This document shows, piece after piece, positions 51,848 through 60,733 of a stretch of 64,000 bases of DNA. Each line of letters starts with the position of its first letter. The first letter of the stretch is position 1. Position numbers and translations under genes: made by a program. The notes beneath the pieces were generated by a model, which worked only from the letters and a program-made list of their open reading frames with translations, did not search any database and was not told where the DNA came from. Source of the DNA: VXRJ01 sp964636705 (GTDB taxonomy: Bacteria > Acidobacteriota > Vicinamibacteria > Vicinamibacterales > UBA8438); assembly GCA_964636705.1 (NCBI GenBank), contig CAZWUJ010000011.1:55718-119717 (forward strand), written 5' to 3'.

Positions 51848-52254
51848 CGGCCGTCGCGTTGCACCCAGACGTCGGTGTAGCGCAACGTCAGCTCCGCCTC
51901 CTGTCCCTGACGAATACCGACCACGTGAAGGGTGAACCAGACGACCGCGGTGTCGCCGTAGACCTGGACGATGAAGTCGTCCTGCGTCGCGGACACGACC
52001 CGCTGGTTGAACGACTCGGCCAGTTCCAGCTCCCTGGCCTTGTCACCACGGGTTCCATCGTCATAAGTGACGATGAAGTCTTCGGCCAGGATGCTGTCGA
52101 GGTAGGCGACATCCCGGTCGTAGAACGCGGTGTTCCATCCCCGTTCAAGCTCGATGAGGGTCTGCTCGACCGAGTCGGCCGGTTCCTGCGCCGCGAGCCC
52201 TCCCGTCCCGATCAACAGCAGCAGACAGCAAACAAGGCGGCGTCGCCAGTCCAT
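51808..52254 (-). CDS. secreted DUF4440/SnoaL-like protein
   Basis: 148 residues with a signal peptide (MDWRRRLVCC through about GLAAQ, residue 22). The mature part is an NTF2-like cone fold: LIELERGWNTAFYDRDVAYLD, ILAEDFIVTYDDG, VVWFTLHVVG and LRYTDVWVQRDGRWQCVSSQ. DUF4440 proteins bind small ligands or serve as steroid-isomerase-like enzymes; no catalytic Asp pair can be assigned safely. It lies 9 bases after the molybdate-type binding protein and overlaps alkB. Confidence 0.85.
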   Translation of the reverse strand: MDWRRRLVCCLLLLIGTGGLAAQEPADSVEQTLIELERGWNTAFYDRDVAYLDSILAEDFIVTYDDGTRGDKARELELAESFNQRVVSATQDDFIVQVYGDTAVVWFTLHVVGIRQGQEAELTLRYTDVWVQRDGRWQCVSSQSTRVR

Positions 52255-52263
52255 GGATTGTCC

Positions 52264-53118
52264 TCAGTTCATGCTTGCCAGCGGTTCTAGACCAGTGTCG
52301 GAAATTGTCGCGGCGGCTTCTCCGGACGACAGGAAATCGATGAGCCTCCGGCCGCCGCCCGGATTCCCGGCGTCCGTGGCGATTCCCGCCGAGAATGTCG
52401 TTACCCTTTGGTACTCGGCGGGAATGGGTCCGGCATAGGCCGCGCCTTCGATGGAGAGTATCTCGCTGACCTGCTGAAAGCCGATCTCGACTTCGCCGCG
52501 GGCCACCACCGCCGCCACCCGTTCGCTCTCGATGCGCCGGCTCTTCGGAGCGAGCTCCTCGGCCAGGCCCAGCCGGGGAAACAGCTCGGAGGATAGGTAC
52601 GTGCCGCTCACGCTCGCCGAATAGCCGATGGATTCCGCGGCGAGCAACGCCTCCACGAACGCTTCGGGGGTGCCGATGTCGGGCAGCGGAGCCCCCTCGC
52701 GCACCGCCATCCCGATCGACGAGCTGGCCAGGTCGTTGCGCGTGTCCGGCCGGACCAGGCCCCGGGCGGCGAGCTCGTTCAGGCCGGCCTGCGACATGAT
52801 CAGCACATCGAAGCGTTCGCCGCGCTCCAGCCGGGCCGGAATCGAGTCGAGCGCGCCGCCGGTCGACGCCCCGTAGGCGGTAACCAGCCGGATGCCCGTC
52901 TCCTCCTCGAATCGCGGGGCGAGCCGATCGTAGGCCGCAGCAAGGCCACCGGAAGTCACCACGGAGACTTCGCGGGTGGCCGCCGTTTCGCCGGCGGCCG
53001 GCCCGTCGCCCGGCGATGGCGCACAGGCGCCCGTGGCTGCGGCCAGGAAGGCGAGTAACGCGAACAGCCAGCGCCTGGGTAATTCCTCAAACCTCGAAAC
53101 CGGAACGAGCCATCGCAT
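52264..53118 (-). CDS. substrate-binding lipoprotein, ModA-like
   Basis: 284-residue extracytoplasmic solute-binding protein of the molybdate/tungstate type. Lipobox ATGAC near residue 33, then VSVVTSGGLAAAYDRLAPRF, FEEETGIRLVTAYGASTGG, FDVLIMSQAG and GYSASVSGTYLSSEL. The ASTGGALDSI loop corresponds to the oxyanion-binding segment of ModA. No ModB or ModC permease genes are near, so it may work with a distant transporter or as a sensor. It starts 17 bases after the PQQ enzyme gene. Confidence 0.82.
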   Translation of the reverse strand: MRWLVPVSRFEELPRRWLFALLAFLAAATGACAPSPGDGPAAGETAATREVSVVTSGGLAAAYDRLAPRFEEETGIRLVTAYGASTGGALDSIPARLERGERFDVLIMSQAGLNELAARGLVRPDTRNDLASSSIGMAVREGAPLPDIGTPEAFVEALLAAESIGYSASVSGTYLSSELFPRLGLAEELAPKSRRIESERVAAVVARGEVEIGFQQVSEILSIEGAAYAGPIPAEYQRVTTFSAGIATDAGNPGGGRRLIDFLSSGEAAATISDTGLEPLASMN

Positions 53119-53135
53119 CGGGCCGTCCCTCCGCC

Positions 53136-54947
53136 TCACGACGGCGGGAGCGCGAACGTGACGAGCATGTTGCTGCCCATCGGCGCTTCCAGCTCCGGCG
53201 CGTAGTTGCTCATGCGGAATATCGCCGCGCCGCCCACCGGCACCGTCAGGTACTGCCGCCCGCCCGCCTCGTAGGTGACCGGAAAGCCGGTGATCTGGCT
53301 GCCCAGAATCGTCTCCCACAGCACGTCGCCGGTCTCGGCATCGAAAGCGCGGTAACGGCGGTTGAGATCGCCGAAGAACACGACGTTGCCGGCAGTGGCA
53401 AGCGTCGACCCCGCGTTCGGAGCCCGCTGCGTGTAGCGCCAGGCTTCCCGGCCGGTCGAAATGTCGAGCGCGCGCACCTCGGTGAGGTGGCCGTCCTCCT
53501 CCAGGCCCGGCTCGGGCTGCGTGAACCTCGGGCCCGTCCCCGTGGCCGACCGATCATTGGCGGTCTGGTTAAGGCACGAGCGGTTGATCGGAATATAGAG
53601 CAGGCCGGTCTGCGGGCTGTATGACCACGACCACCAGCCCTTTACGTTGTGGCCGCAGATGACGAACTGCTGGCCCACTTCCCGCGCCACCAGGTCCATG
53701 TTGATGAACACCTGGCCGGTTGCCGGGTCGATGTCCCGGATGACGAACCGCTCGGTGCTGGTATAGGGCAGTGGCGTGGCCCACAAGAACTCACCCGTCT
53801 CTCGATCGAGAACGAACAGTCCGCCAGGCTCTCCCAGAGTGACCGCCACCTTGCGCTCCTCGGCGGTGCCGACGATGCGTGGATTGATCCACATTACCGA
53901 CTCCGGGTCGGGTGCGACCACCGTGTCGATCAGCGTGCGCTCCTGAACGAAGTCCTGGTCCCAGTCGTCGCACGGCAGGTGCTGGTAGTACCACTCCATC
54001 ACCCCCGTCTCGACGGCGAGGGCGACGGTGGAGTTGGAGTACAGCTCGCACGGCGTGCTGTCACCGACGTCCCAAGTGCCGCGGCGCATGATGCGGGTAT
54101 AGGGCATCGGGACGGCGATGCCCCAGTAGATGAGGCCGAGCTCCGGATCGTAGCTGCCCGGGGCGCCCCACGCCGACACGTGGATCCGTTGCGCCGTCGG
54201 CACGTTGCCCCAGGTCTGCCCGCCGGGGGCGTCGGCGCCGGCCGCCGTGTAGACCCGCCAGAGCTCCTCTCCGGTGTCCGAATCGTGGGCCGAGATGAAG
54301 CAGCGCGCCGGGATGGCGGCGGGCATGCAGGCGCGCCCCGCGAGCACCCTGCCGTCGATGATCATGGCGCCCGTCGAGTGCGTAATGCCCGCCCGGTAGT
54401 CGGTCATCTCCTCGTCGAAGGCCACCTCGCCGGTGCGGGCGTCGAGAGCCAGCAGGTGCGCGTCGGAGGTCAGATGGTAGATGTGGTTGCCGTAGATGGC
54501 CAGGTTCCGGGTGCGGTTGCCCAGCGTGACGTACTCGCGCAGGTCGCTGGGCAACTGGCGGCGGTAGTCCCAGAGCAGGTCGCCGGTCGTCGCGTCCAGC
54601 GCCTGGATGTGATCGTCGTTGTTGGCGAGGTACATCACCCCGTCGTAGACGAGCGGCTGGGTCTGCTGCGGTCCCTCGTCCATCGCCCGCATCCAGGCCA
54701 CCTGGAGCTGGTGCACGTTGTCCCGGTTGATCTCGTCGAGCGGGCTGTAGGCCTGAAAGTCGTACGTCCGGTGCGTCATCAGCCAGTCGCCCGGGTCGGG
54801 ATCCTCCAGCATCTCGTCGGTGACCGGCACGAACGGCCGCGTCTCGCGGGTGATCGTCTCGCCCTGCTGCGCATCCAGCAGGGGCGCCAGGAACAGGACC
54901 GCGACGCCGAGAAGCAGCGTCGCTGCCAACAAGTGTCGGTACGGCAT
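53136..54947 (-). CDS. PQQ propeller dehydrogenase, CxxxxxxxxC subgroup
   Basis: 603-residue exported quinoprotein with a signal peptide (to about LDAQQ, residue 28) and eight W-motif blades (for example GDLLWDYRRQLP, GDVLWETILG). The strand that carries the metal-binding Glu in methanol dehydrogenases is replaced by a Cys207-x8-Cys216 loop (ACMPAAIPARCFISAHD), and GxGNPxPW is YWGIAVPMPY. The catalytic Asp pair Asp330/Asp332 (DDWDQD) remains. The ATG has a strong GGAGGAG site 5 bases upstream. Between P450 and ModA-like genes in one run. Substrate unknown. Confidence 0.85.
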   Translation of the reverse strand: MPYRHLLAATLLLGVAVLFLAPLLDAQQGETITRETRPFVPVTDEMLEDPDPGDWLMTHRTYDFQAYSPLDEINRDNVHQLQVAWMRAMDEGPQQTQPLVYDGVMYLANNDDHIQALDATTGDLLWDYRRQLPSDLREYVTLGNRTRNLAIYGNHIYHLTSDAHLLALDARTGEVAFDEEMTDYRAGITHSTGAMIIDGRVLAGRACMPAAIPARCFISAHDSDTGEELWRVYTAAGADAPGGQTWGNVPTAQRIHVSAWGAPGSYDPELGLIYWGIAVPMPYTRIMRRGTWDVGDSTPCELYSNSTVALAVETGVMEWYYQHLPCDDWDQDFVQERTLIDTVVAPDPESVMWINPRIVGTAEERKVAVTLGEPGGLFVLDRETGEFLWATPLPYTSTERFVIRDIDPATGQVFINMDLVAREVGQQFVICGHNVKGWWSWSYSPQTGLLYIPINRSCLNQTANDRSATGTGPRFTQPEPGLEEDGHLTEVRALDISTGREAWRYTQRAPNAGSTLATAGNVVFFGDLNRRYRAFDAETGDVLWETILGSQITGFPVTYEAGGRQYLTVPVGGAAIFRMSNYAPELEAPMGSNMLVTFALPPS

Positions 54948-54952
54948 ATCGT

Positions 54953-54959
54953 CTCCTCC
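54953..54959 (-). promoter_or_regulatory. strong ribosome-binding site of the PQQ gene
   Basis: GGAGGAG on the minus strand, 5 bases before the ATG at 54947. It is the best Shine-Dalgarno match I noticed in the window and fixes this start over an ATG eight codons upstream. Confidence 0.8.
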
Positions 54960-54967
54960 AACGGTCA

Positions 54968-56230
54968 TCATGACGGGCGCCGGACGGCCGCCACCGGCAG
55001 CGACTCGAGACCGCGCAGCACGATGGCCCTCCGAAACGCCGGCCGGTCGCTGAGCAGGCGCATCGACGCGAAGCGCTCCAGCAGCGCTTCCAGGGCGATG
55101 CGTCCTTCGAGGCGCGCCAGCGGCGCACCGATACAGTGGTGGATGCCCCGGCCGAACGAGATATTGCTTCCCTTCGAACGCCGGACATGCAGGCGTTCGG
55201 GCTCGTCGAATACTTCCGGATCGCGGTTGGCGGCGCCGATCGACAGCAGCGCGGCCTCGCCGCGTCGCAGCCGGGCGCCGTTTACCTCGCAGTCCTCGAG
55301 CACGCCCCGCAGATCGAACTGGACCGGCGTATCGAAGCGCAACAACTCTTCCACGGCGGCCGGTATCCGGCTCGGATCCTCCCGCAGAAGCTCAAGCTGG
55401 TCCGGGTTGCGCAAGAGGGCCAGCATGCCGTTGCCGATCAGGTTGGTGGTGGTCTCGTTGCCGGCAACCAGCAGGAGGCGCAGCATCAGCAGCATCTCGC
55501 GCTCGGTGAGCTTGTCGCCTTCCTCCTCCGCCTGCGCTAGGGCGCTGATGATATCGTCCCGCGGCTCGAGGCGTCGCGCGTTGATGATAGGCATGAAGTA
55601 GGCGTCAAGCGACTCGACCGCGGCCACCGCCCGCCTTCTTTCCTCGGCGCTGATGACCGGCTCGAGAATGCGCGCCCGCTCGTCCGACCAGAACTTGAAC
55701 TGCGCCCGGTCTTCCGGCGGGACCCCCAGCATCTCGGCGATCACGATCACGGGGAGCGGATTCGCCACCGTCTCGATCAGGTCGAATGCCGACGGGTCGT
55801 CAATATCGTCGAGCAGTTGCTCCATGATCGCCCGGATGTGCGGCTCGAGAGCCTCGACCGCGCGCGGCGTGAACGCCTGGTTGACGAGCCCGCGCAGGCG
55901 GGTGTGCTCGGGTGGATCGAGGAACAACATCGTCCAGTCGGCTCGCGGCGGGGTGTAGGTGCGCCGCCGCTCGACACTGGTCGGAACGTTGGAAAACCGG
56001 CGGAAGTCCCGGAGGATGGCCTCCACGTCCGCATAGCGTGTGAACACCCAGGCGTTGAGCAGCCGGCTGCGGTGCACCGGAGAGCGGGAACGCAGGCGTG
56101 CGTAGGTCGGATAGGGATCCCGGATGAACCGGGCCGCCAACGGGTTGTAGAGAACGCCGCTGCGCCAGTAGTCGGTCAGCGCCAGGGCGTCGCCGACCAG
56201 CGACTGCAACGTCAACCGCAGTTCCGCCAC
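54968..56230 (-). CDS. cytochrome P450
   Basis: 420-residue soluble bacterial P450 monooxygenase. The I-helix oxygen-activation motif LLVAGNETTTNLIGN, the ExxR-type EELLRFDTPVQ region and the heme loop ISFGRGIHHCIGAPLARLEG with the cysteine thiolate are all present. DPPEHTRLRGLVNQAFTPR is typical of class I CYP enzymes that need ferredoxin; no ferredoxin gene is near. The GTG start lies one base after the ggt stop. Substrate unknown. Confidence 0.93.
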   Translation of the reverse strand: MAELRLTLQSLVGDALALTDYWRSGVLYNPLAARFIRDPYPTYARLRSRSPVHRSRLLNAWVFTRYADVEAILRDFRRFSNVPTSVERRRTYTPPRADWTMLFLDPPEHTRLRGLVNQAFTPRAVEALEPHIRAIMEQLLDDIDDPSAFDLIETVANPLPVIVIAEMLGVPPEDRAQFKFWSDERARILEPVISAEERRRAVAAVESLDAYFMPIINARRLEPRDDIISALAQAEEEGDKLTEREMLLMLRLLLVAGNETTTNLIGNGMLALLRNPDQLELLREDPSRIPAAVEELLRFDTPVQFDLRGVLEDCEVNGARLRRGEAALLSIGAANRDPEVFDEPERLHVRRSKGSNISFGRGIHHCIGAPLARLEGRIALEALLERFASMRLLSDRPAFRRAIVLRGLESLPVAAVRRPS

Positions 56231-56231
56231 G

Positions 56232-58157
56232 TCAGTAGGCCAGCGCGTAGCAGTCGCGCCGCGGGTCGGCCGCCGCCATCCGGTTGCCGGTGGCCGGGTC
56301 AATCATCACCGCGGTCGCGCACCCGGACACTCCGAACACGGGCACCTCGTTGATCTCGTGTCCACGCTGCCGTAGCTCGTCCTTCACCTCCGCAGGGATA
56401 TCCGCTTCCATGTCCAGCCGGTTGAAGCCGGCCGCGTGCGGCCAGAACGAGCCGTGCAGGTGCTGCGTACGGACGCGCGGCCACGCGAGCGCGTCGTGCA
56501 GGTTCGGGTACCAGTCGGATTCGAACTCGACGATGTTCAGGAACGCCTGCAGGATGGTCTGATCCTGGTTGTCGCCACCCGGCGTGCCGATGGCCATCAA
56601 CGGTTCGCCGTCGCGGAAGACGATGCTCGGCGTCAGCGTATAGCGCGGGCGGGCGCGAGGCCGGATCTGGTTGGCCCGCTCCGGGTCGAGCCAGAACTGT
56701 TCGCCGCGGGTGCTGAGGCCGATGCCGGTGCCGCCCAGGATGATCGCGCCGCGGATCCACCCGCCGCTCGGCGTGGCATCGAAGACGTTCCCGTCGCCGT
56801 CGATGATGGCGATGTGCGTCGTGTCCTTGAGTCCGCCCGCCGACGGCACGAACGATCCGTCCGCATCGCTCGCCGCCACACCGTCCTCGATGTCAGCCAC
56901 CCAGTACGGCCACTCGTTCACATCGGGATCGTGCGGCAGGGGATCCCCGGCCCGGAATGCCACGGAGGCCTGCGCCGCGTCGATCTCCGCCGCCCGCTGT
57001 CCGGCGTAGGCCTTGGAGAGCAGACCCTTCGCCGGCACGTCGACAAACTCGGGATCCGCGTAGTAGGTGTCCCGGTCGGCGTAGGCCAGCTTCATCGCCT
57101 CGACCACGGTGTGCACGTAGTCGGCGCTGTTGTGCCCCATCGCCCGCAGGTCGAAGTTCTCCAGGATGTTCAACGTCTGCAGCAGGACCGGACCCTGGCT
57201 GTTGAACCCCTGCTTGTAGATGGTGTAGCCGCGGTAATCGGTGCGGCTCGGCGCTTCGATGCGGGAATGGAACTCGGCGAAGTCGCTGATGTCGAACGGC
57301 GCCCCGTGCGCCTGCAGGAAAGCGACCATCTCCTCGGCGATGTCGCCCTTGTAGAACCGGTCGCGGGCGGCGGCGATGGCGGCGGCCCGACCGAGATTCG
57401 CATGGGCCCTTTCCGCCTCGACCATCTTGCGGAGCGTGCCGGCCAGCGCGGGAAGCACGACCGTTTCTCCCGCCGCGTAGAGCGATCCGTCAGGTTTCAG
57501 CCAATAGCTCCGGTTCTCCGGCCACTCGTTCAGGAAGTCGACGTTCTGCTCGATCGCCCGGGCGGTGAGCGGCCGAAGCGGAAATCCGTGCTCGGCGTAG
57601 TCGATGGCGCGCGCCGCCACCTGCTCGAACGTCATCGTGCCCCAGCGTTCCAGAACGGTAAGGATGCCGTGCAGGGCGCCCGGCACGACGCCCGGATCCA
57701 GCCCTTGGCCGTTGAGGTCCCTCTCGCGCTCCACGTACCACTCGATGCTGGCCCCCTTGGGCGCCCAGCCCTGCCCGACGACGGACGTGACCTCGCCCTC
57801 CGCAGCCGGGTAGACGAGGATCAGCGCCTCGCCGCCCAGTCCGTAGAGGTCCTGCTCGACGACGCCGCCCACCAGCATCGCGGTGACGCCCGCGTCGAAC
57901 GCATTGCCGCCCTGCATCAGCGTCTCGAAGGCGGCGGCCGTCGCAAGCGGATGGCCGGTGGAGACGCCTGCGGTGCGGCCGGTCACCGGCGGTCGCTGGG
58001 CTTCCAGCGGCTCCGGAGCCAGCGCCATCACCAGCGCCGCCAGCAGGACGGCCATGCCGCCCGACGCGGCCGCGCGCCCGCACCGCCGTCCCGGCGTCGG
58101 CAGGCCGTCCAGGGGGCGACAGGCGGCTGACGGATAGCATGGTGTGCCGTTCGGCAT
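56232..58157 (-). CDS. ggt: gamma-glutamyltransferase
   Basis: 641-residue periplasmic N-terminal nucleophile hydrolase that autocleaves into two subunits and splits gamma-glutamyl bonds (glutathione, gamma-glutamyl amides). An N-terminal membrane/signal segment lies at residues 33-55. Autoprocessing site is DTTHIAIIDGDGN with the catalytic Thr; small-subunit motifs GGWIRGAIILGGTGIG and GTPGGDNQDQTILQ follow. GGAGG 5 bases before the ATG fixes the start. First gene of the run that ends with alkB. Confidence 0.93.
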   Translation of the reverse strand: MPNGTPCYPSAACRPLDGLPTPGRRCGRAAASGGMAVLLAALVMALAPEPLEAQRPPVTGRTAGVSTGHPLATAAAFETLMQGGNAFDAGVTAMLVGGVVEQDLYGLGGEALILVYPAAEGEVTSVVGQGWAPKGASIEWYVERERDLNGQGLDPGVVPGALHGILTVLERWGTMTFEQVAARAIDYAEHGFPLRPLTARAIEQNVDFLNEWPENRSYWLKPDGSLYAAGETVVLPALAGTLRKMVEAERAHANLGRAAAIAAARDRFYKGDIAEEMVAFLQAHGAPFDISDFAEFHSRIEAPSRTDYRGYTIYKQGFNSQGPVLLQTLNILENFDLRAMGHNSADYVHTVVEAMKLAYADRDTYYADPEFVDVPAKGLLSKAYAGQRAAEIDAAQASVAFRAGDPLPHDPDVNEWPYWVADIEDGVAASDADGSFVPSAGGLKDTTHIAIIDGDGNVFDATPSGGWIRGAIILGGTGIGLSTRGEQFWLDPERANQIRPRARPRYTLTPSIVFRDGEPLMAIGTPGGDNQDQTILQAFLNIVEFESDWYPNLHDALAWPRVRTQHLHGSFWPHAAGFNRLDMEADIPAEVKDELRQRGHEINEVPVFGVSGCATAVMIDPATGNRMAAADPRRDCYALAY

Positions 58158-58169
58158 AGCGGCCTCCAA

Positions 58170-58199
58170 GTCCGGTAGTGGCGCTGAGGTTTACCGGAC
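58170..58199. promoter_or_regulatory. inverted repeat in the ggt/guaD divergent gap
   Basis: GTCCGGTA and its complement TACCGGAC are separated by 14 bases, starting 12 bases upstream of the ggt ATG. On the minus strand a CATAAT -10-like box (58203-58208) lies just beyond, so the repeat would cover the ggt transcription start. No good -35 is visible. Possible operator. Confidence 0.4.
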
Positions 58200-58267
58200 C
58201 CGATTATGGCACGGTCTTGCCGTGATGCTGCGGGTGGGCTAACGTCCTGATCTTCCAAGCGTCCTGC

Positions 58268-58735
58268 ATGAATGAAGCACACATGAAACGGGCCGCGGCC
58301 CTCTCCAGGAAGGGCATGGAGCTGGGGCACGGCGGGCCGTTCGGCGCCGTGATCGTACGGGACGGCGTGATTGTCAGCGAAGGCTGGAACGAGGTGCTGC
58401 GCTCGAAGGATCCCACCGCCCACGCCGAGATCGTGGCCATCAGGAACGCGTGCCGAAAGCTGGGGGCCTACGATCTGTCAGGCTGCGAGCTCTACACCAG
58501 TTGTGAGCCGTGCCCGATGTGCCTGGGCGCCATCTACTGGTCACGCATCGGCAAGGTGTATTTCTCCATCGGCCGGCACGACGCCGCCGGCATCGAGTTT
58601 CGCGACGAGTTCATCTACCAGGAACTCGCGAAACCGTTCGCCGAGCGGGCTCTGCGGATGGAGTACGTCCCGTGCGACGACGCGATGGACGTGCTCGCGG
58701 CGTGGATGCAGTCGGCGGGGCGCACCACCTACTGA
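58268..58735 (+). CDS. guaD: guanine deaminase (cytidine-deaminase fold)
   Basis: 155-residue zinc hydrolase converting guanine to xanthine. GGPFGAVIVRDG near residue 21, zinc motif PTAHAEIVAIRNACRKLGAY with His and catalytic Glu, and SCEPCPMCLGAIYW with two Cys ligands. The LGAYDLSGCELYTSCEPCP stretch and the aromatic C-terminus agree with the Bacillus GuaD pattern rather than tRNA adenosine deaminase. It is divergent from ggt. Confidence 0.9.
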   Translation: MNEAHMKRAAALSRKGMELGHGGPFGAVIVRDGVIVSEGWNEVLRSKDPTAHAEIVAIRNACRKLGAYDLSGCELYTSCEPCPMCLGAIYWSRIGKVYFSIGRHDAAGIEFRDEFIYQELAKPFAERALRMEYVPCDDAMDVLAAWMQSAGRTTY

Positions 58736-58939
58736 GCCGGCGACAGTCGGCGCCCGCCGTGTGGCCCTTGGCGCCTGAGCGGACGCGGGCCACGGCCGCA
58801 AGAGCGAATCCGTGCTACGATCGAACTTGAGTCTTGGATCGAGAGCAGGTGTTCTTCCACCCGGAAGCGCGCTCAGGCTAGCGAGTGTTGTCCGGAGCCA
58901 GTTCCGGCCCTTCCCTCCTCCCGAATTCTCTCTGCGAAT

Positions 58940-58958
58940 GCCCGTCGTACTGACGGGC
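58940..58958 (+). other. hairpin in the DEAD-box helicase leader
   Basis: Perfect 7-bp stem GCCCGTC/GACGGGC with a GTACT loop, 62 bases before the helicase ATG, in the 284-bp gap after guaD. The gap contains no gene that I can support. Helicase mRNAs often have structured leaders that respond to cold or to the helicase itself; that role is inference. Confidence 0.4.
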
Positions 58959-58980
58959 CGTTGCTGCCAACGCTGAAGCT

Positions 58981-59000
58981 CCGCGCCCGGGTGAGCGCGG
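58981..59000 (+). other. second hairpin before the helicase ribosome site
   Basis: CCGCGC paired with GCGCGG around an 8-base loop, ending 3 bases before the AGGAG ribosome site (59004-59008). Together with the hairpin at 58940 it gives the helicase mRNA a structured leader. Confidence 0.4.
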
Positions 59001-59019
59001 ACCAGGAGTACGAATATCG

Positions 59020-60288
59020 ATGAAGTTTGCCGAACTGGGCCTGCGCCCGGAAATTCTCCGTGCCGTCGATGGAATCGGGCACACGAGCGCCACGCCGATT
59101 CAGGAGCGCGCCATCCCGGCCGTGCTCGACGGCCGGGATCTCATCGGCTGCGCCCAGACCGGGACTGGAAAGACGGCCGCGTTCCTGCTGCCGATCTTGC
59201 AGCGTCTGGCCGGTGGCCGGCCGTCGCGCCACCCGCGCGCGCTGGTGGTCACGCCGACACGCGAGCTGGCGGCTCAGATCGGCGAGGCGGCGCTACAGTA
59301 CGGTCGGCACCTGCGCCTGCGTAGCGGCGTCATCTTCGGCGGTGTCGGCTTCGAGCCTCAGCAGCGCCGTCTGCGCGCCGGCCTCGATCTGCTCGTCGCC
59401 ACGCCCGGACGGCTGCTCGATCACTTCGGCCGGGGGCAGGCGCATCTCGACCGCGTGGAAATCGTGGTCCTCGACGAAGCGGATCGCATGCTCGACATGG
59501 GCTTTCTGCCGGACATCCGGCGGATCCTCAAAGCCCTGCCGGCGACCCGCCAGAGCCTGTTCTTCTCGGCGACCATGCCGGACGAGATCGAAGCGCTCAT
59601 CCGGAAGACGACCAAGAGTCCGACCGTCGTCGAAGTGAGCCGCCGGGCAACGCCGGTCAGCGCCATCAAGCAGGTGGTACACCCAGTCGCCATGACCGGC
59701 AAGAAAGATCTGCTGGTCACGCTGCTGCAACGCGCGGAACTCGGGCAGACCCTGGTCTTCACTCGCACCAAGGCCCGCGCCAATCAACTGGTCCGGCACC
59801 TCGAGAAGTCCGGCCGGCAGGTCGCCGCGATTCACGGCAACAAGAGCCAGGGCGCTCGGACGCGCGCGCTCGCCGGCTTCCGCACCGGGAGAATCGACAC
59901 GCTGATTGCGACCGACATCGCCGCGCGCGGCATCGACGTCGACGGAATCAGCCATGTGATCAACTTCGATCTCCCGCGGGTGCCGGAAGACTACGTACAT
60001 CGGATTGGCCGCACGGCGCGGGCCGGCTCAAGCGGCCACGCGGTCTCGCTGGCAGCTCCGGAGGAACGTCCCCACCTGGCCGCGATCGAACGACTCGTCG
60101 GGGCATCCATCCCCCGCGAGAGGGTGGCCGGCTTCGACGTCCCACACGGCGCCGCGACGCCTCACGCCCATCGTACTGTCCGGGGCCGCCGCGGAGCGGG
60201 TCACGTCCGCGCCCCGAGCCCGAACCGTGAGCGTGCGCGGACGCGCAGCCGGCCGCGCTACCGACGACCAGCCGACACGCCCGCCTGA
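59020..60288 (+). CDS. DEAD-box RNA helicase, RhlE-like
   Basis: 422-residue ATP-dependent RNA helicase. Motifs in order: Q motif ATPIQERAIP, Walker A AQTGTGKT, PTRELAAQI, DEADRMLDMGF, SAT, then the second RecA domain with LVFTRTKARANQL, GRIDTLIATDIAARGIDVDG and HRIGRTARAG. After residue 370 comes a short basic, Arg-rich tail without a defined RNA-binding domain, as in RhlE. Role: ribosome assembly or mRNA turnover. Confidence 0.93.
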   Translation: MKFAELGLRPEILRAVDGIGHTSATPIQERAIPAVLDGRDLIGCAQTGTGKTAAFLLPILQRLAGGRPSRHPRALVVTPTRELAAQIGEAALQYGRHLRLRSGVIFGGVGFEPQQRRLRAGLDLLVATPGRLLDHFGRGQAHLDRVEIVVLDEADRMLDMGFLPDIRRILKALPATRQSLFFSATMPDEIEALIRKTTKSPTVVEVSRRATPVSAIKQVVHPVAMTGKKDLLVTLLQRAELGQTLVFTRTKARANQLVRHLEKSGRQVAAIHGNKSQGARTRALAGFRTGRIDTLIATDIAARGIDVDGISHVINFDLPRVPEDYVHRIGRTARAGSSGHAVSLAAPEERPHLAAIERLVGASIPRERVAGFDVPHGAATPHAHRTVRGRRGAGHVRAPSPNRERARTRSRPRYRRPADTPA

Positions 60289-60313
60289 GGCATTGTTACC
60301 ATCAGGCAGGTTC

Positions 60314-60688
60314 ATGACCAGATTCAGAATGGTCCTGCTGCCGCTGGCCGTGCTGCACGCGCTCTTCGTCGGACTCACGGCCATGGTGGGAGCCTTCGCC
60401 AACGGTGGAGACATTTGGCAGCGGCTGGTGCTGGTCCTCCTGCATCCCCTCGGCGCCATCGGCGTGACGCGGCTGGCGCTGCAGCCCGATATCGCCGCTG
60501 CGCGCGTCCTTGCCATAGTGGGGCTCCTCACGGCGAACGTGATTGCCGACCTCTGGGTGGCGCGGCTGATCGCCACGGGCGCGGTGCGGGGGGACTGGGA
60601 ACTGGCCATGGTCTTCTCGGTCGTACCCGCCGTCGGGATTGTCTACGCGCTGGGACTTCTCAGGACTTCGCATGCCGCACGCCCGTAG
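60314..60688 (+). CDS. small membrane protein, unknown function
   Basis: 124 residues with four hydrophobic helices (about 8-28, 38-52, 62-82, 95-115) and little else; no family recognised. The ATG follows the helicase stop by 25 bases. The frame extends upstream inside the helicase gene as shadow. It may be co-transcribed with the helicase; no functional clue is visible. Confidence 0.65.
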   Translation: MTRFRMVLLPLAVLHALFVGLTAMVGAFANGGDIWQRLVLVLLHPLGAIGVTRLALQPDIAAARVLAIVGLLTANVIADLWVARLIATGAVRGDWELAMVFSVVPAVGIVYALGLLRTSHAARP

Positions 60689-60733
60689 ATGGGATACGAT
60701 TGGTGTGTAGTACGATGTGTGGCAGTTGACACC

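Noticed and set aside
56231..56302. N-terminal extension of the P450 into ggt
   Set aside because: The added residues are Arg/Thr-rich shadow of ggt; GTG 56230 directly follows the ggt stop and gives a normal P450 length.
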